Assembly: GCA_002437305.1 (NCBI GenBank)
Contig: DJOW01000058.1
Coordinates: 1-64,000, forward strand
DNA from: Bacteroidales bacterium UBA6428
GTDB lineage: Bacteria; Bacteroidota; Bacteroidia; Bacteroidales; UBA932
DNA length: 64,000 bases
Direction: 5' to 3'
Positions 26,201 to 34,973 of this stretch are shown here, one piece after another. A program made the translations under genes and the position numbers. Position 1 is the first letter of the stretch, and the number at the start of each line of letters is the position of its first letter. The notes under the pieces are model-generated. The model did not search any database, was not told where the DNA came from, and worked only from the letters and a program-made list of their open reading frames with translations.

Positions 26201-27808
26201 GGAAGCGTAGAATTTGTAGAGCCCGTTCCGTGTCTTGTCCGAGAGGGTGAACAGGCCTTGGAACAGAAAATTCAGGTTCGGGTCGCTGCAGACAATGCGC
26301 CCGTCGAACGCGTTTTCTGAATATGTCCCCGCTGCCGCTATGCCTGTGTAGGTGTAGCCAAGCGCGTATATCCTGTCCACCGAAAGAGAGTCTATCCTCA
26401 GGCTTGTCTTGTCTTTCCCCAATGTGGCATCCAAGGCTCCGCGCAAGGTCACATCACCGATCTGCCTGACTCCGGCAAGTCTTCCCACATCAAGATTTCG
26501 TGTGGCGACATTTCCGCCAACCCCAATGGCTTTCCCTTTGGCAAGAAGATCCCTCAGCTTCAGGTCTGCCGACACAGATCCTATGGAGGAAGCCACGTTT
26601 CCTTGGACGTCAAGGCTGTTAAGCGTTCCTTTGACCTTCCCGTTGAAAACCAATTTGGTGCCGGCGGCGAACCTGGAGATGTCGATCTTTGAGAGAGGGG
26701 CGAGCCCTTTGATGAAAGTTCCGATGCCTCCTGTCGTGAACTTCAATCCTGTCAAGGAGAATCCCATCTTCATCTTTTTGGCTGACGGCAGGCCGGACAG
26801 TCTTCCATCGATGAGCCCTGAGACATCGCTGTTCTTCTCGGTGAAGTCGAAACTTTTGATGGTCAAGTCTTTGACGGGGCCTCTTACTTCGGCCATCTTC
26901 AGACATACCGTGGATTTCATCCTTCGCAGCGATGGAGCGAAATAGGAAAGGCTTTTGAAATCGACTTTTGAGTCGTGGATCAGACCGGTCATCACGACTT
27001 CGTCAATGTAGTTCGAGAATGATGTGGCATCGGAATATTCCATTGAATATTCGGTCATCCTGATGTCCGACCATTTGTCCTGGATGCTCAGGTCATGGAC
27101 AGAGGTCCTGCCTTTTTCCAAGGTGGCCTTTCCGGACATCGTCAGGATGTCGTAGCCGCTTCTTTCGATTGCCGAGATGTCCTTGACATCGCAGCTTACA
27201 CGGCCGCCGCCGAACGTGAGGTCATGGATCCGGACGACCCGCGCGGTGACATCAAGATTCTTCCAGTCGATGCCGTATTCACGAGGAGGAATGTCGCTGC
27301 CAAGGTTCAGAAGCCTGAACCTGAAGTCGCTGACATTGATCCTGTCCGCGTTGATCTTAAGATCTGTGGATTTGTTTTTCTTGTTGACGCCGGATTTATT
27401 GAAGAACCGGCTTATGTTGCTGCCTCGTTCATCCTTTGCCAGGGAGAATGATCCATCGCTGACACTTAGCCTTTTTATGTGGATAGCCCCGTCGCGCCGT
27501 AACCCTTTGAGAGAAAATGTGACCACTATTGTCTTTGCATTGGCGACCGTGTCCACGCTCTCGCCGTCCCGGTCGGTGGGCGGCTCGGTGTCAATGAGCG
27601 CCACATCCTTCAGAACCAGCGCGGTGAAAGGCTTGATGTGGATTTTTGAGAACTTTATCCTGCCGTTCAGCGTGACGTTCAAGGACTCAAGGACCTCTTT
27701 TGCCACAAATGTCTGCACGGCCGGAGTCTGAAGCAGAATCCAGCAGGCGAACAGCAGGGAAGCCATCGCCGCAATCACACCCCGGAATATCTTTATAGCC
27801 TTTCTCAA
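23255..27808 (-). CDS. tamB: TamB-type translocation/assembly module protein (DUF490)
   Basis: The 1517-aa protein has an N-terminal membrane anchor (about residues 8-28, IFRGVIAAMASLLFACWILL), a very long beta-helical AsmA-like body, and a C-terminal TamB/DUF490 domain (DKVQRQFLSLLISGSFMPDEQS, NSILQKLDIPLDFGLNYQ, VGNLDIEIKLGKSGQLRLNLFSH). Such proteins span the periplasm and carry phospholipids to, or help assemble proteins in, the outer membrane. The frame opens with TTG at 27808. The next in-frame ATG (residue 15) would cut the membrane anchor, so TTG seems to be used. No TamA partner is in the window. Confidence 0.9.
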   Translation of the reverse strand: MRKAIKIFRGVIAAMASLLFACWILLQTPAVQTFVAKEVLESLNVTLNGRIKFSKIHIKPFTALVLKDVALIDTEPPTDRDGESVDTVANAKTIVVTFSLKGLRRDGAIHIKRLSVSDGSFSLAKDERGSNISRFFNKSGVNKKNKSTDLKINADRINVSDFRFRLLNLGSDIPPREYGIDWKNLDVTARVVRIHDLTFGGGRVSCDVKDISAIERSGYDILTMSGKATLEKGRTSVHDLSIQDKWSDIRMTEYSMEYSDATSFSNYIDEVVMTGLIHDSKVDFKSLSYFAPSLRRMKSTVCLKMAEVRGPVKDLTIKSFDFTEKNSDVSGLIDGRLSGLPSAKKMKMGFSLTGLKFTTGGIGTFIKGLAPLSKIDISRFAAGTKLVFNGKVKGTLNSLDVQGNVASSIGSVSADLKLRDLLAKGKAIGVGGNVATRNLDVGRLAGVRQIGDVTLRGALDATLGKDKTSLRIDSLSVDRIYALGYTYTGIAAAGTYSENAFDGRIVCSDPNLNFLFQGLFTLSDKTRNGLYKFYASIGYADLHALRLDRRENSKISGRVNANYMRVGSGDVIGDLDIMGLTLENDKGWHEIGDICVKSHSSGDVSRVNITSSFVSGSYIGSKPFTSMVKDVQGLTVQRELPSLYNRRISQWDGDEYDLALDVSDAQDILSFLKPGLYIAKGSKARLNITREGDVAVSVKSRRVALGRNFLKDIDLALDNKDSSLNASITCSAISVSGLDVLQDTLSFHARNDSLGAGFSYDNGSDPADKGKVLLSGKIGRGTNGELTVNAKTHPSSIWYDDAEWNVSESAIGIVGKNIKIDNLTARCQDQSINVNGGYSSTINDTLSIKMVKFDLGLLNKFLGEKYGISGLATGHAIIASPWKTNPGLMMNLASDSTEVARQRMGTLRLAGSLDDGKMRVIAKNDIDGKRTLNINGDYFPEDKRIDATADFNGFNIGYLAPALESVFSGMEGSMSGTVQVKGPLDTLSLSSKGTRFDDVLLKVGFTNVPYFVNGPFSITDSGMFFDGLTVKDRFDGTGTISGGLLFGHFKDFRMDTRITMREMEAIDMAEDGNQTFYGHLFASGDVSVKGPFEAIQLDVNVRTEKNGRVHIPIDNASNDGKNDLLTFKQVLNEANEDPYEMMIRDMKSVRGKGSDFGLKLRVSANQGTEAYVEIDRTAGNVLSGRGQGTIDIEVRPGRDLFTINGDYTIRSGNFHFNAMDIAKRDFIISDGSSIRFNGDIMDSDLDIKGIYTTKASVATLIADTSAVSARRTVNCGIGVSGKFREPKLSFSIEVPDLDPTTKSRVESALNTEDKVQRQFLSLLISGSFMPDEQSGVVNNTNVLYSNVAEIMAGQLNSILQKLDIPLDFGLNYQSSDSGSNIFDVAVSTQLFNNRVIVNGNVGNREYANSSTSEGDVVGNLDIEIKLGKSGQLRLNLFSHSADDYTNYLDNTQRNGVGIAYQREFNTFMDFFRNLFSTRKKRERKAAATENNARAVKRVVISPGETNEKQSTLKEYDN

Positions 27809-27864
27809 TCCTATTCGTCCATGCTGGCGCGGAGAGGTTGTCCGCCACCGCGTGGCTTAAGCAA

Positions 27865-27872
27865 CAAAGATA
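27865..27872 (-). promoter_or_regulatory. -7 element of tamB
   Basis: TATCTTTG on the minus strand, with no clear -33 partner. It lies back to back with the tsaD promoter. Confidence 0.5.
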
Positions 27873-27883
27873 CTAAATATCCG

Positions 27884-27912
27884 TTGGATTGACGAAAATA
27901 GTTGTATCTTTG
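27884..27912 (+). promoter_or_regulatory. Promoter of tsaD
   Basis: TTG at 27884-27886 and TATCTTTG at 27905-27912 are 18 bases apart. The reading frame's first ATG-like start (27902) lies inside the -7 box and cannot be used. Confidence 0.65.
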
Positions 27913-27940
27913 TGTCTCGATAAAAATGTCTTTGAAGAAT

Positions 27941-28963
27941 ATGTCTGATTATATCCTTGGAATCGAATCGAGTTGCGATGACACATCCGCCGCTGTGATC
28001 AAGGACGGTTTTCTGCTCTCCAACGTGATAGCGAGCCAGCAGGTCCACAAGGATTATGGAGGGGTCGTTCCCGAACTTGCCTCCAGAGCCCATGAGCAGA
28101 ACATAGTGCCTGTGGTGAGCCAGGCTTTGTCCAAGGCCGGGATAAAGGCCGAGGATCTTACAGCCATCGCTTTCACCCGCGGGCCGGGACTTCTGGGTTC
28201 TTTGCTCGTCGGCACATCGTTCGCCAAGGCGCTTGGCGTGGCGTTGGACATCCCCATAATCATGGTCAACCACCTGCAGGGACATATTCTCGCGGATTTC
28301 GTGAAACAGGAAGGGAAGGAGAACCGTCACCCGGCCTTCCCGTATCTCTGTTTGCTGGTCTCTGGAGGTAACTCTCAGATTGTCAGGGTTAACGACCCGT
28401 TGGACCATGAGATTCTGGGTCAGACCATAGATGACGCTGTGGGAGAGGCCTTCGACAAATGCTCAAAGATGATGGGACTAGGCTATCCCGGTGGCCCAGT
28501 GATCGACAATCTGGCCAGACAGGGTGATCCGGACCGCTTCAAGTTCGCCAAGCCGCAGATTCCGGGACTCGACTACAGCTTCAGCGGTGTGAAGACCTCG
28601 CTTCTGTATTTTGTCCGCGACGAGATGGCCAAGGATCCCGGTTTCATGGAGAAGAACAAGGAGGACATCTGCGCAGGTTTCCAGAAGACATTGATCGACA
28701 TACTGATGGACAAGTTGGTCAAGGCCGCGAGACTGACAGGGATCAAGGAAATCACCATCGGCGGGGGAGTGTCGGCCAACAGCGGCCTGCGCCGCCGCAT
28801 AGAGGAAGAAGGACGCAAACGTGGCTGGAACACCTACCTGCCTGAGTTCAAGTTCACTACCGACAATGCAGCCATGATAGCCATCGCCGGTTGGTTCCAC
28901 TACCTGGCGGGGGAGCGCACACCGTTGGATGTGGCCCCTGTCTCCCGCATCGCGGATTATTGA
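27941..28963 (+). CDS. tsaD: tRNA N6-adenosine threonylcarbamoyltransferase TsaD
   Basis: This universal ASKHA-fold protein transfers the threonylcarbamoyl group in t6A37 formation on ANN-decoding tRNAs. It shows ILGIESSCDDTSAAV, the metal-binding MVNHLQGH (two His), LLVSGGNSQIV, GEAFDKCSKMMGLGYPGG and GGGVSANSGLR. An alternative ATG at 27926 adds five residues (MSLKN); MSDYILGIESS fits the family better. The COG2509 gene follows after 23 bases in the same operon. Confidence 0.95.
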   Translation: MSDYILGIESSCDDTSAAVIKDGFLLSNVIASQQVHKDYGGVVPELASRAHEQNIVPVVSQALSKAGIKAEDLTAIAFTRGPGLLGSLLVGTSFAKALGVALDIPIIMVNHLQGHILADFVKQEGKENRHPAFPYLCLLVSGGNSQIVRVNDPLDHEILGQTIDDAVGEAFDKCSKMMGLGYPGGPVIDNLARQGDPDRFKFAKPQIPGLDYSFSGVKTSLLYFVRDEMAKDPGFMEKNKEDICAGFQKTLIDILMDKLVKAARLTGIKEITIGGGVSANSGLRRRIEEEGRKRGWNTYLPEFKFTTDNAAMIAIAGWFHYLAGERTPLDVAPVSRIADY

Positions 28964-28986
28964 TTGAATATTCAAGGAAAAGATAC

Positions 28987-30723
28987 ATGATTGAATTTGA
29001 AATGACCGGCCGTGTAGGCCGTGACCTGAGACCGGATGACGTGAGAATCGTGGCGGCCAGGGAGATGAACCTCCGCGGCAACGCCGTGATAAATGTGATT
29101 GATCCGACAAAGTCCTACCAGCCGACATTCCCGGACCCTGACGCTACCTGTGTGATAGCCAGGCGCTCCATAGACGCCCGAAATGATGTTGTCTACCGCT
29201 ACCGCATCGAGGGCTACAACCACCGCTTTGAGTCCTACGTCCCTTACGAGGTTCCTGAATATAAGGATGTCACCGACGCCGAACCGGTGATCATCATCGG
29301 ATCCGGTCCTGCCGGAATGTTCGCCGCTCTCAAGCTCCTGACTCTCGGCTTCAAGCCTATTATTCTCGAGAGGGGAAAGAATGTGCGCGACCGCAAGTTC
29401 GACATGGCGAAACTTACCCGTGAGGGAATTCTGGATCCGGAGTCCAATTTCTGCTACGGTGAAGGCGGCGCCGGAACGTTCTCGGACGGAAAACTCTTCA
29501 CCCGCTCTTCCAAGAGAGGCGACATACGGGAGGTTCTCCATCAGTTCGTGAACTTCGGCGCGAGTCCGCAGATCCTCGTCGACGCGCACCCGCACATCGG
29601 CACCGACCGTCTCCCGAAGGTTGTGGAGAACATCCGCCAGTGCATTGAGTCCAGAGGCGGAGAATATCACTTCGGCACAAAGGTCACGGATCTTGAGCGC
29701 GGAAGTGACGGCTCAATCGAGGTGACAGCCCTGGACCCGGAGAATCTTACGGAGGCAGGCAAGCCGGGCGAGCGGAAATATTCGGCGAAAAAGGTCATCC
29801 TTGCGACAGGCCATTCCGCCCGTGACATCTACGAAATGCTTGTCTCAAAGGACTGTGCCCTTGAGGCCAAAGGGTTTGCGATGGGAGTTCGTGTGGAGCA
29901 TCCGCAGGCTCTGATCAATGACATCCGTTACCACGGACAGTGGGAGCCAGGGATGCCTGCGGCTGAATATTCATTCACAGAGCAGGTCGGCGACCGTGGG
30001 GTGTTCTCGTTCTGCATGTGTCCGGGCGGAGTGTTGGTGCCTTCCGAGACAGAGCCTGAGACCATTGTGATGAACGGAATGTCCAACTCGGCGCGAAGCG
30101 GAAAGTTCGCCAACGCAGGCGTGGTGGTGCAGATCAATCCGGAGGACATTCCAGAGGAATATTCCGGCAAAGGAGCGTTCGCCGGCCTTGAGTTCCAGAA
30201 GGACATAGAAAGAAAAATGTGGGAATATGCCCACGGGCACTCAGATTCCGGGAATCCATTCGCCGCACCGGCGCAGAGGATGGTGGATTTCTGCGAGGGA
30301 GAGGACTCCGAGGATCTTCCGGAGACATCTTACAAGCCGGGTGTGGTTCCGGCTCCGCTCCATGAGATTCTTCCTGAGTTCATAGCTGAGAGGCTTCAGG
30401 ATGTGTTCCCGATTGTGAACCAGAAGTCCATGCGCGGCTACTACACGAACGACGCCCTCTTGATAGGTGTCGAGTCCAGGACATCCTCTCCGGTCCGCAT
30501 TCCGAGAAACCCGCGCAGCTGCGAGGCTGATGCTTTCCCGGGCCTGCTTCCTTGCGGAGAGGGCGCCGGATATTCAGGTGGAATTGTCTCATCGGCCATC
30601 GATGGCATCAATTGCGCCCTTGCCGCGGCGCGTTCTCTTTCTGGCGGGGGTGCCGCGGACGAGGCATCGGCCACCGTGCCGGAGGAAGTCCCGCAGGCTC
30701 CCGATCATGCCGGCAACACCTGA
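28987..30723 (+). CDS. FAD-dependent oxidoreductase of the COG2509 type
   Basis: The 578-aa protein has an N-terminal domain of about 90 residues, then a Rossmann FAD-binding motif (VIIIGSGPAGMFAALKLL, ending with the acidic residue in ILERG). Next come NFCYGEGGAGTFSDGKLFTR, a second nucleotide motif VILATGHSARDIYEML, and the C-terminal LLPCGEGAGYSGGIVSSAIDGINCA that closes the FAD site. It is a widespread conserved flavoprotein family with no established reaction. The start at 28987 is chosen because the longer frame overlaps tsaD. The last 25 residues are a low-complexity Ala/Glu/Pro tail. It is co-transcribed with tsaD. Confidence 0.85.
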   Translation: MIEFEMTGRVGRDLRPDDVRIVAAREMNLRGNAVINVIDPTKSYQPTFPDPDATCVIARRSIDARNDVVYRYRIEGYNHRFESYVPYEVPEYKDVTDAEPVIIIGSGPAGMFAALKLLTLGFKPIILERGKNVRDRKFDMAKLTREGILDPESNFCYGEGGAGTFSDGKLFTRSSKRGDIREVLHQFVNFGASPQILVDAHPHIGTDRLPKVVENIRQCIESRGGEYHFGTKVTDLERGSDGSIEVTALDPENLTEAGKPGERKYSAKKVILATGHSARDIYEMLVSKDCALEAKGFAMGVRVEHPQALINDIRYHGQWEPGMPAAEYSFTEQVGDRGVFSFCMCPGGVLVPSETEPETIVMNGMSNSARSGKFANAGVVVQINPEDIPEEYSGKGAFAGLEFQKDIERKMWEYAHGHSDSGNPFAAPAQRMVDFCEGEDSEDLPETSYKPGVVPAPLHEILPEFIAERLQDVFPIVNQKSMRGYYTNDALLIGVESRTSSPVRIPRNPRSCEADAFPGLLPCGEGAGYSGGIVSSAIDGINCALAAARSLSGGGAADEASATVPEEVPQAPDHAGNT

Positions 30724-30753
30724 TCGTCACGATTCACATAATCATAACATAAG

Positions 30754-31989
30754 ATGAAACCTTTGAACAGACACCTGTATTCCGCCTTGATCGCGTTCGC
30801 GGTACTTGCCGCCGGTTGCGTCAAGGTGGATCCGAACGATCCTGACACCGGCAAGAAAGAAGAGCTTAATGAGAATCCAAGGCTGAAGGAAGCCGTCAAG
30901 GACATGGTCGAGGACGCGGAGACCTCGTTCAAGACCATGAACGCCGTGGCTGTCTGGCAGGAAGGCGGGTACGATCCTTCCGGAGCATGGCTCAACGGCA
31001 CAGAGCGTGACACCAAGCATCAGATGTGGTCGGTGTCAAAGACCTTCACGGGCATGGCCGTGGGCATCGCCGTGGGTGAGGGCAGGCTTTCATTGTCGGA
31101 GAAGGTGGCCCCGATGTTCGAAAGCGAGATAAGGGACGCCGAAAGAGCCATCAGAGGTTTCGAGACCCTGAGTGAAAGTGAAAAGGAAGAGCAGATCGTG
31201 AACCTCCGCAAAGCCATGGAGAAAATGACTGTCGAGGATCTTCTGACCATGAGGAGCGGCCACAGGCATGACCCTACGGTAAAATACGCCAGACAGTACG
31301 GGACAAAACTGGGACTCAATCTTCCCAAGTACATTGACACGGACGCAGAGACCATAGATGTCACAAAGGCTCTGAACAAATTCGGGAAGACAATGGCCGG
31401 ATTGTTCTTTGAGTACCCTTTCGAGAGGGAGCCTGGAGTCCACTTCAAGTACAACACCCTCGCGACCTACATCCTTTCCGAGATCATTACGAAGAAAACA
31501 GGAGAGACCTTGGCCGACTATCTGAAAACCAGATTGTTCAAGCCTCTTGGACTTGATGACCCCGATTGGGATGATGTCCAGGGAACAACCGCCGGAGGAT
31601 GGGGGCTTCATCTGACCACGGATGAGATGCTCACCTTCGGGCGGTTGCTTCTTGCCGGTGGAAAATGGAACGGGCGCCAGATCATTCCGGCGGACTACCT
31701 GAGACTTGCCACCGAGGACAGGGTTACAGGCCAGGGTGCTTCATGCTACATAGGCAATCTTTTTGAGACCACCGGCTATGGCTACCAGACCTGGACCCGC
31801 AAAGACGGGAGCCTTTACAGGGCCGTCGGCCTTTTCGGTCAGTACATAATAGTGTTTCCAGAGGAGAAGGCGGTCATCGCCATAACATCCGAGATGCCGA
31901 GTGTCGGCTCTCTGATCAATTCCTTTGGGACTGAATCCCCGAGGATTCCTCTTGAGCTTGCGTGGAAGCACATCGTCCCTCAATTGTAG
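30754..31989 (+). CDS. Serine hydrolase lipoprotein, beta-lactamase/DD-peptidase (PF00144) family
   Basis: A lipoprotein signal ends at VLAAGC (Cys22). The class-C beta-lactamase/esterase fold shows the nucleophile motif SVSK in MWSVSKTFTGMAVGIAV, a Tyr-Asn motif in HFKYNTLATYILSEI, and a Gly-rich third motif near GLFGQYIIVFP. Such proteins cleave D-amino peptides or esters in the periplasm; the substrate is unknown. Length (411 aa) is normal. It follows the flavoprotein gene after 30 bases and probably ends the tsaD transcript. Confidence 0.85.
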   Translation: MKPLNRHLYSALIAFAVLAAGCVKVDPNDPDTGKKEELNENPRLKEAVKDMVEDAETSFKTMNAVAVWQEGGYDPSGAWLNGTERDTKHQMWSVSKTFTGMAVGIAVGEGRLSLSEKVAPMFESEIRDAERAIRGFETLSESEKEEQIVNLRKAMEKMTVEDLLTMRSGHRHDPTVKYARQYGTKLGLNLPKYIDTDAETIDVTKALNKFGKTMAGLFFEYPFEREPGVHFKYNTLATYILSEIITKKTGETLADYLKTRLFKPLGLDDPDWDDVQGTTAGGWGLHLTTDEMLTFGRLLLAGGKWNGRQIIPADYLRLATEDRVTGQGASCYIGNLFETTGYGYQTWTRKDGSLYRAVGLFGQYIIVFPEEKAVIAITSEMPSVGSLINSFGTESPRIPLELAWKHIVPQL

Positions 31990-32058
31990 GAGAGGCTTCA
32001 ACTTGAGAGACATGACAGTGGAATGTAAGAATCGCTGATTCACGGAGAACGTTTTCAA

Positions 32059-32547
32059 ATGACTGAGGAAGAGGATAGGAAAGAGCTTTTCGCCCCGATG
32101 ATGGAAAGCGGCGTGCACGCCGGTTTTCCATCGCCGGCCCAGGACTACATCAATTCGTTCATCGACCTGAACAAAGAGTTGGTGCGTCATCCGGCGGCGA
32201 CTTTCTTTGCGCGCGTTGTGGGTGATTCCATGGTGGACGCCGATGTGAACGAGGGCGATGTTCTTGTGGTGGACAAGTCCATTGAGCCAAAGGAGGGGGA
32301 CATGGCCGTCTGTTTCATTGATGGGGAGTTCGCCTTGAAATACATCTCGTTCAGGGATCCCACGCTTGGCGGGTCAAGGAGTGTGAGGGCTTCCAGGCCG
32401 GGAGTGTCCTATGATATTCTTAAGCATCAAAGAATATGGCTGCTGCCTGCCAACGAGAAATATCCTCCCATTGAAGTGACGGATTCCAATGATTTCACTG
32501 TCTGGGGAGTTGTTACCTATGTCATCAAGAAGGTGTGTACGCGCTAG
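32059..32547 (+). CDS. umuD: UmuD-like self-cleaving SOS mutagenesis protein
   Basis: The S24 (LexA/UmuD) peptidase domain shows Ser57 in VVGDSMVDADV and Lys94 in FALKYIS, spaced by 37 residues exactly as in E. coli UmuD. A likely self-cleavage site is Ala21-Gly22 (HAGFPSP). At 162 aa it lacks a LexA DNA-binding domain. RecA-promoted cleavage would give UmuD', the partner of the error-prone polymerase UmuC encoded next. I could not find a LexA-type operator in front of it. Confidence 0.92.
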   Translation: MTEEEDRKELFAPMMESGVHAGFPSPAQDYINSFIDLNKELVRHPAATFFARVVGDSMVDADVNEGDVLVVDKSIEPKEGDMAVCFIDGEFALKYISFRDPTLGGSRSVRASRPGVSYDILKHQRIWLLPANEKYPPIEVTDSNDFTVWGVVTYVIKKVCTR

Positions 32548-33797
32548 TTGACTGCAACAATTTTTTCGTCTCGTGCGAGAGGGCCTTCCAGCCGGAGCTG
32601 GAGGGACGTCCTGTAGTGGTGCTGTCCAACAATGACGGTTGCGTGGTCGCGCGGAGCAACGAGAGCAAGGCCATGGGCATCAAGATGGGAACCCCGTTCT
32701 TCAAGGTCCGCTACCTGGTGGATCAAGGCAGGCTCGTGGTCCGTTCGTCCAACTATACCCTTTACGGTGACCTTTCGTCCCGTGTGATGTCGATTCTGGC
32801 CGAGGCGGCCCCCCGGCTGGAGATCTACTCCATTGATGAGGCGTACATGGACATGGACGGCGTCGCGCCCGAAAGCCTTCCGGGAATATGTTCGGACTTG
32901 GTGGTGAAGATACGCCGTTGGACAGGAATTCCGGTCAGCATCGGGATTGCGGACACCAAGACTCTGGCCAAGGTGGCCAATCATTTCGCTAAGAAATACA
33001 AAGGATACAAAGGGGTCTGCGTGATAGACTCCGATGAGAAGATCCGCAAGGCTCTTGCTCTGACTCCTATCAAGGAAGTTTGGGGAATAGGCTGGCGTGG
33101 CGCTCCGAAACTGGAGGCGGCCGGGGTCATGACTGCCTTGGATTTTGTCCGCAGACCATCCGGATGGGTCCGTGGAATGATGGGTATAGGCGGCGTAAGA
33201 ACCTGGGCAGAACTTCAAGGAAGGCGCATGGTCGAGGATGGGCGCGATGAAAAGCGAAAAAGCATCTGTACGTCACGGTCGTTTGACAAGATGGTCACGA
33301 ACCTTGACGAGATGACGCTCAGGGTCTCTGACTTTGCGGGAAAATGTGCCGAGAAGCTGCGGAAGGACGGCACGGCGGCATATTCAATCGGAGTCTTCAT
33401 CCAGACCAACCGCTTCCGGGACGACCTTCCGCAGTATTTTCCCAACGCCAGCGTCCGTCTGGAAGTTCCGGCCAGCAGCACCCGTGAGGTTGTGGCTGCC
33501 GCGTTGAGGGCGTTGCGGACGGTCTTTCGCGATGGCTATGCCTACAAAAGGGCAGGTGTCACCGTCTCGGACATCGTGGAGGCCGATGCCATCCAGGCGA
33601 CGCTTTTTGATTTCGATCAGGAAGCCCGTGAGCGTAACGACCGCATCTCAAAGTTGATGGATCGGGTAAACATCTCCGGCAAAAACCTTCTGAGGCTGGC
33701 CACACAGCGTCCAGGACACTACTCCGACGGCATCCGCCGCGAATTCTGCTCGCGTCTCTACACCACCGACTGGTCGGAAATGTTGGAAATAAAGTGA
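32535..33797 (+). CDS. umuC: UmuC-type Y-family DNA polymerase
   Basis: The 420-aa protein starts with the Y-family signature YALVDCNNFFVSCERAF, followed by PVVVLSNNDGCVVARS and IYSIDEAYMDM (catalytic Asp/Glu). Helix-hairpin-helix segments and the C-terminal UmuC domain follow. Together with UmuD' it forms a translesion polymerase. The start is GTG, overlapping the end of umuD by 13 bases in another frame, so translation is coupled. Nothing is truncated. Confidence 0.92.
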   Translation: MYALVDCNNFFVSCERAFQPELEGRPVVVLSNNDGCVVARSNESKAMGIKMGTPFFKVRYLVDQGRLVVRSSNYTLYGDLSSRVMSILAEAAPRLEIYSIDEAYMDMDGVAPESLPGICSDLVVKIRRWTGIPVSIGIADTKTLAKVANHFAKKYKGYKGVCVIDSDEKIRKALALTPIKEVWGIGWRGAPKLEAAGVMTALDFVRRPSGWVRGMMGIGGVRTWAELQGRRMVEDGRDEKRKSICTSRSFDKMVTNLDEMTLRVSDFAGKCAEKLRKDGTAAYSIGVFIQTNRFRDDLPQYFPNASVRLEVPASSTREVVAAALRALRTVFRDGYAYKRAGVTVSDIVEADAIQATLFDFDQEARERNDRISKLMDRVNISGKNLLRLATQRPGHYSDGIRREFCSRLYTTDWSEMLEIK

Positions 33798-33826
33798 GGG
33801 TGAACCAAATGACTTTTGGATCACCC
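33798..33826. terminator. Possible hairpin between convergent umuC and GDPD genes
   Basis: GGGTGA pairs with TCACCC and CCAA with TTGG around an A-A mismatch. There is no clear T run on either strand, so its role as terminator is uncertain. Confidence 0.4.
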
Positions 33827-33854
33827 CCGTGTGTCGCAAGGTATGCGAAGAAGC

Positions 33855-34655
33855 CTATTTGACCTTCTCTCTCCTGCCGAGTTTCTCGCGGACCAGAAGC
33901 GGCTCGTTGGTCGTTATGCAGTCGACGCCGAGGTCGATCATGCTCTGGATGTCCTTCTCCTTGTTGACGGTCCAGCAGTTGATGCTCATCTTGTTCTCGC
34001 GTGCCTGTTTGAACCACGTCGGGTTCTTGGCGAAGACATTGTAGTGGTAGTCCACTCCATTGATCCCGAGCTTGGCAAGTTCCTCAGGACTCTTGTCATC
34101 GTCCAGGTACTGTACGGTGAAGCCGGGGCAGAGGGCCGCGAGCCTTTCGCACATGTTCAGGCTGAACGAGATGAAGATGACGCGCTTGGGGTTGTACAGT
34201 CCGTGCTCCTTTAGAGCCTTGACGCTCTGGTCAACCATGTAGTCCTCGTGGGCCTTGTCGATCTGCTTCTTAAGCTCGAACACCAGCACGGTCTTCTTGC
34301 TCTTCTCACCTTGGGTGAGATATTCATCAAGGGTCGGGATCTTCTCCCCGTTTTTCAGGCGGCAGTCCTTGAAGTCGGCGTAGTTGTGGTCCCAGATGCG
34401 CACTCCGTCGATGTCCGGGTCGTGGTGGACCAGCATGACGAGATCTGAAGTGATGTGCACGTCAAACTCGCTGCCCCACAGCCCGCTCTGCTGAGCCATT
34501 TCAAGAGCTTTGATAGAGTTCTCGGCATAGCCTGCCTCCTCGCAGTTCCAGAAACCCCTGTGCGCCGTCACCGCGATTTTCTGCGGAGCGCACGAAGCGG
34601 TGAGCGCAACCATGGCAGCCACCGCCGCAACCTTAGCAATCTTTTTCATATTCAT
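33855..34655 (-). CDS. Glycerophosphodiester phosphodiesterase lipoprotein
   Basis: A lipoprotein signal ends at ALTASC. The GDPD TIM barrel shows TAHRGFWNCEEAGYAENS (His-Arg and Glu-Asn), EFDVHITSD (Glu-x-Asp, metal ligands), VHHDP (catalytic His) and LVFELKK. It hydrolyses glycerophosphodiesters to glycerol-3-phosphate plus an alcohol, outside the cytoplasm. The product fits the GlpT transporter 30 kb to the left, although the genes are not linked in one operon. Length (266 aa) is normal. A second ATG two codons later is equally possible. Confidence 0.9.
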   Translation of the reverse strand: MNMKKIAKVAAVAAMVALTASCAPQKIAVTAHRGFWNCEEAGYAENSIKALEMAQQSGLWGSEFDVHITSDLVMLVHHDPDIDGVRIWDHNYADFKDCRLKNGEKIPTLDEYLTQGEKSKKTVLVFELKKQIDKAHEDYMVDQSVKALKEHGLYNPKRVIFISFSLNMCERLAALCPGFTVQYLDDDKSPEELAKLGINGVDYHYNVFAKNPTWFKQARENKMSINCWTVNKEKDIQSMIDLGVDCITTNEPLLVREKLGRREKVK

Positions 34656-34973
34656 TGAATATTACAGTGTTTGAATATCCTCTTTTCGCGGCAGGGCCAG
34701 CCCCCTTGTCTGTATCCGGCCCCCTCATCCACATTAAGAGATCTGTCCCCGCAGTGTTTGTCTGCAAAGATAGTCAAATCCACTTGAATTCCGGATGAAA
34801 ATTCGTGCTAAAGCAGTTTTGCCCGTGCGTGAGAAAGGCCTTGTCGCTTCCCGGGCCTGAGAGGCCGTCATTCCGTGCGTGATAAATTGTCTTTCGCGCA
34901 CGATTTAGCGGAGATGTCCGCCAAACATCCGGAAATTTTAGTTAAATTTACCCCGAATCTATTTAATTAAGTT
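34656..34973. other. Gap between divergent GDPD and C1 peptidase genes
   Basis: It contains a minus-strand -7 box (TATCTTTG, 34772-34765) that would give the GDPD mRNA a leader of about 100 bases. Two similar stretches CGTGCGTGA (at about 34824 and 34876) occur in the middle. No gene or RNA is recognisable. Confidence 0.5.

Noticed and set aside
28891..28986. N-terminal extension of the COG2509 flavoprotein
   Set aside because: It overlaps the tsaD coding sequence and encodes unrelated residues.
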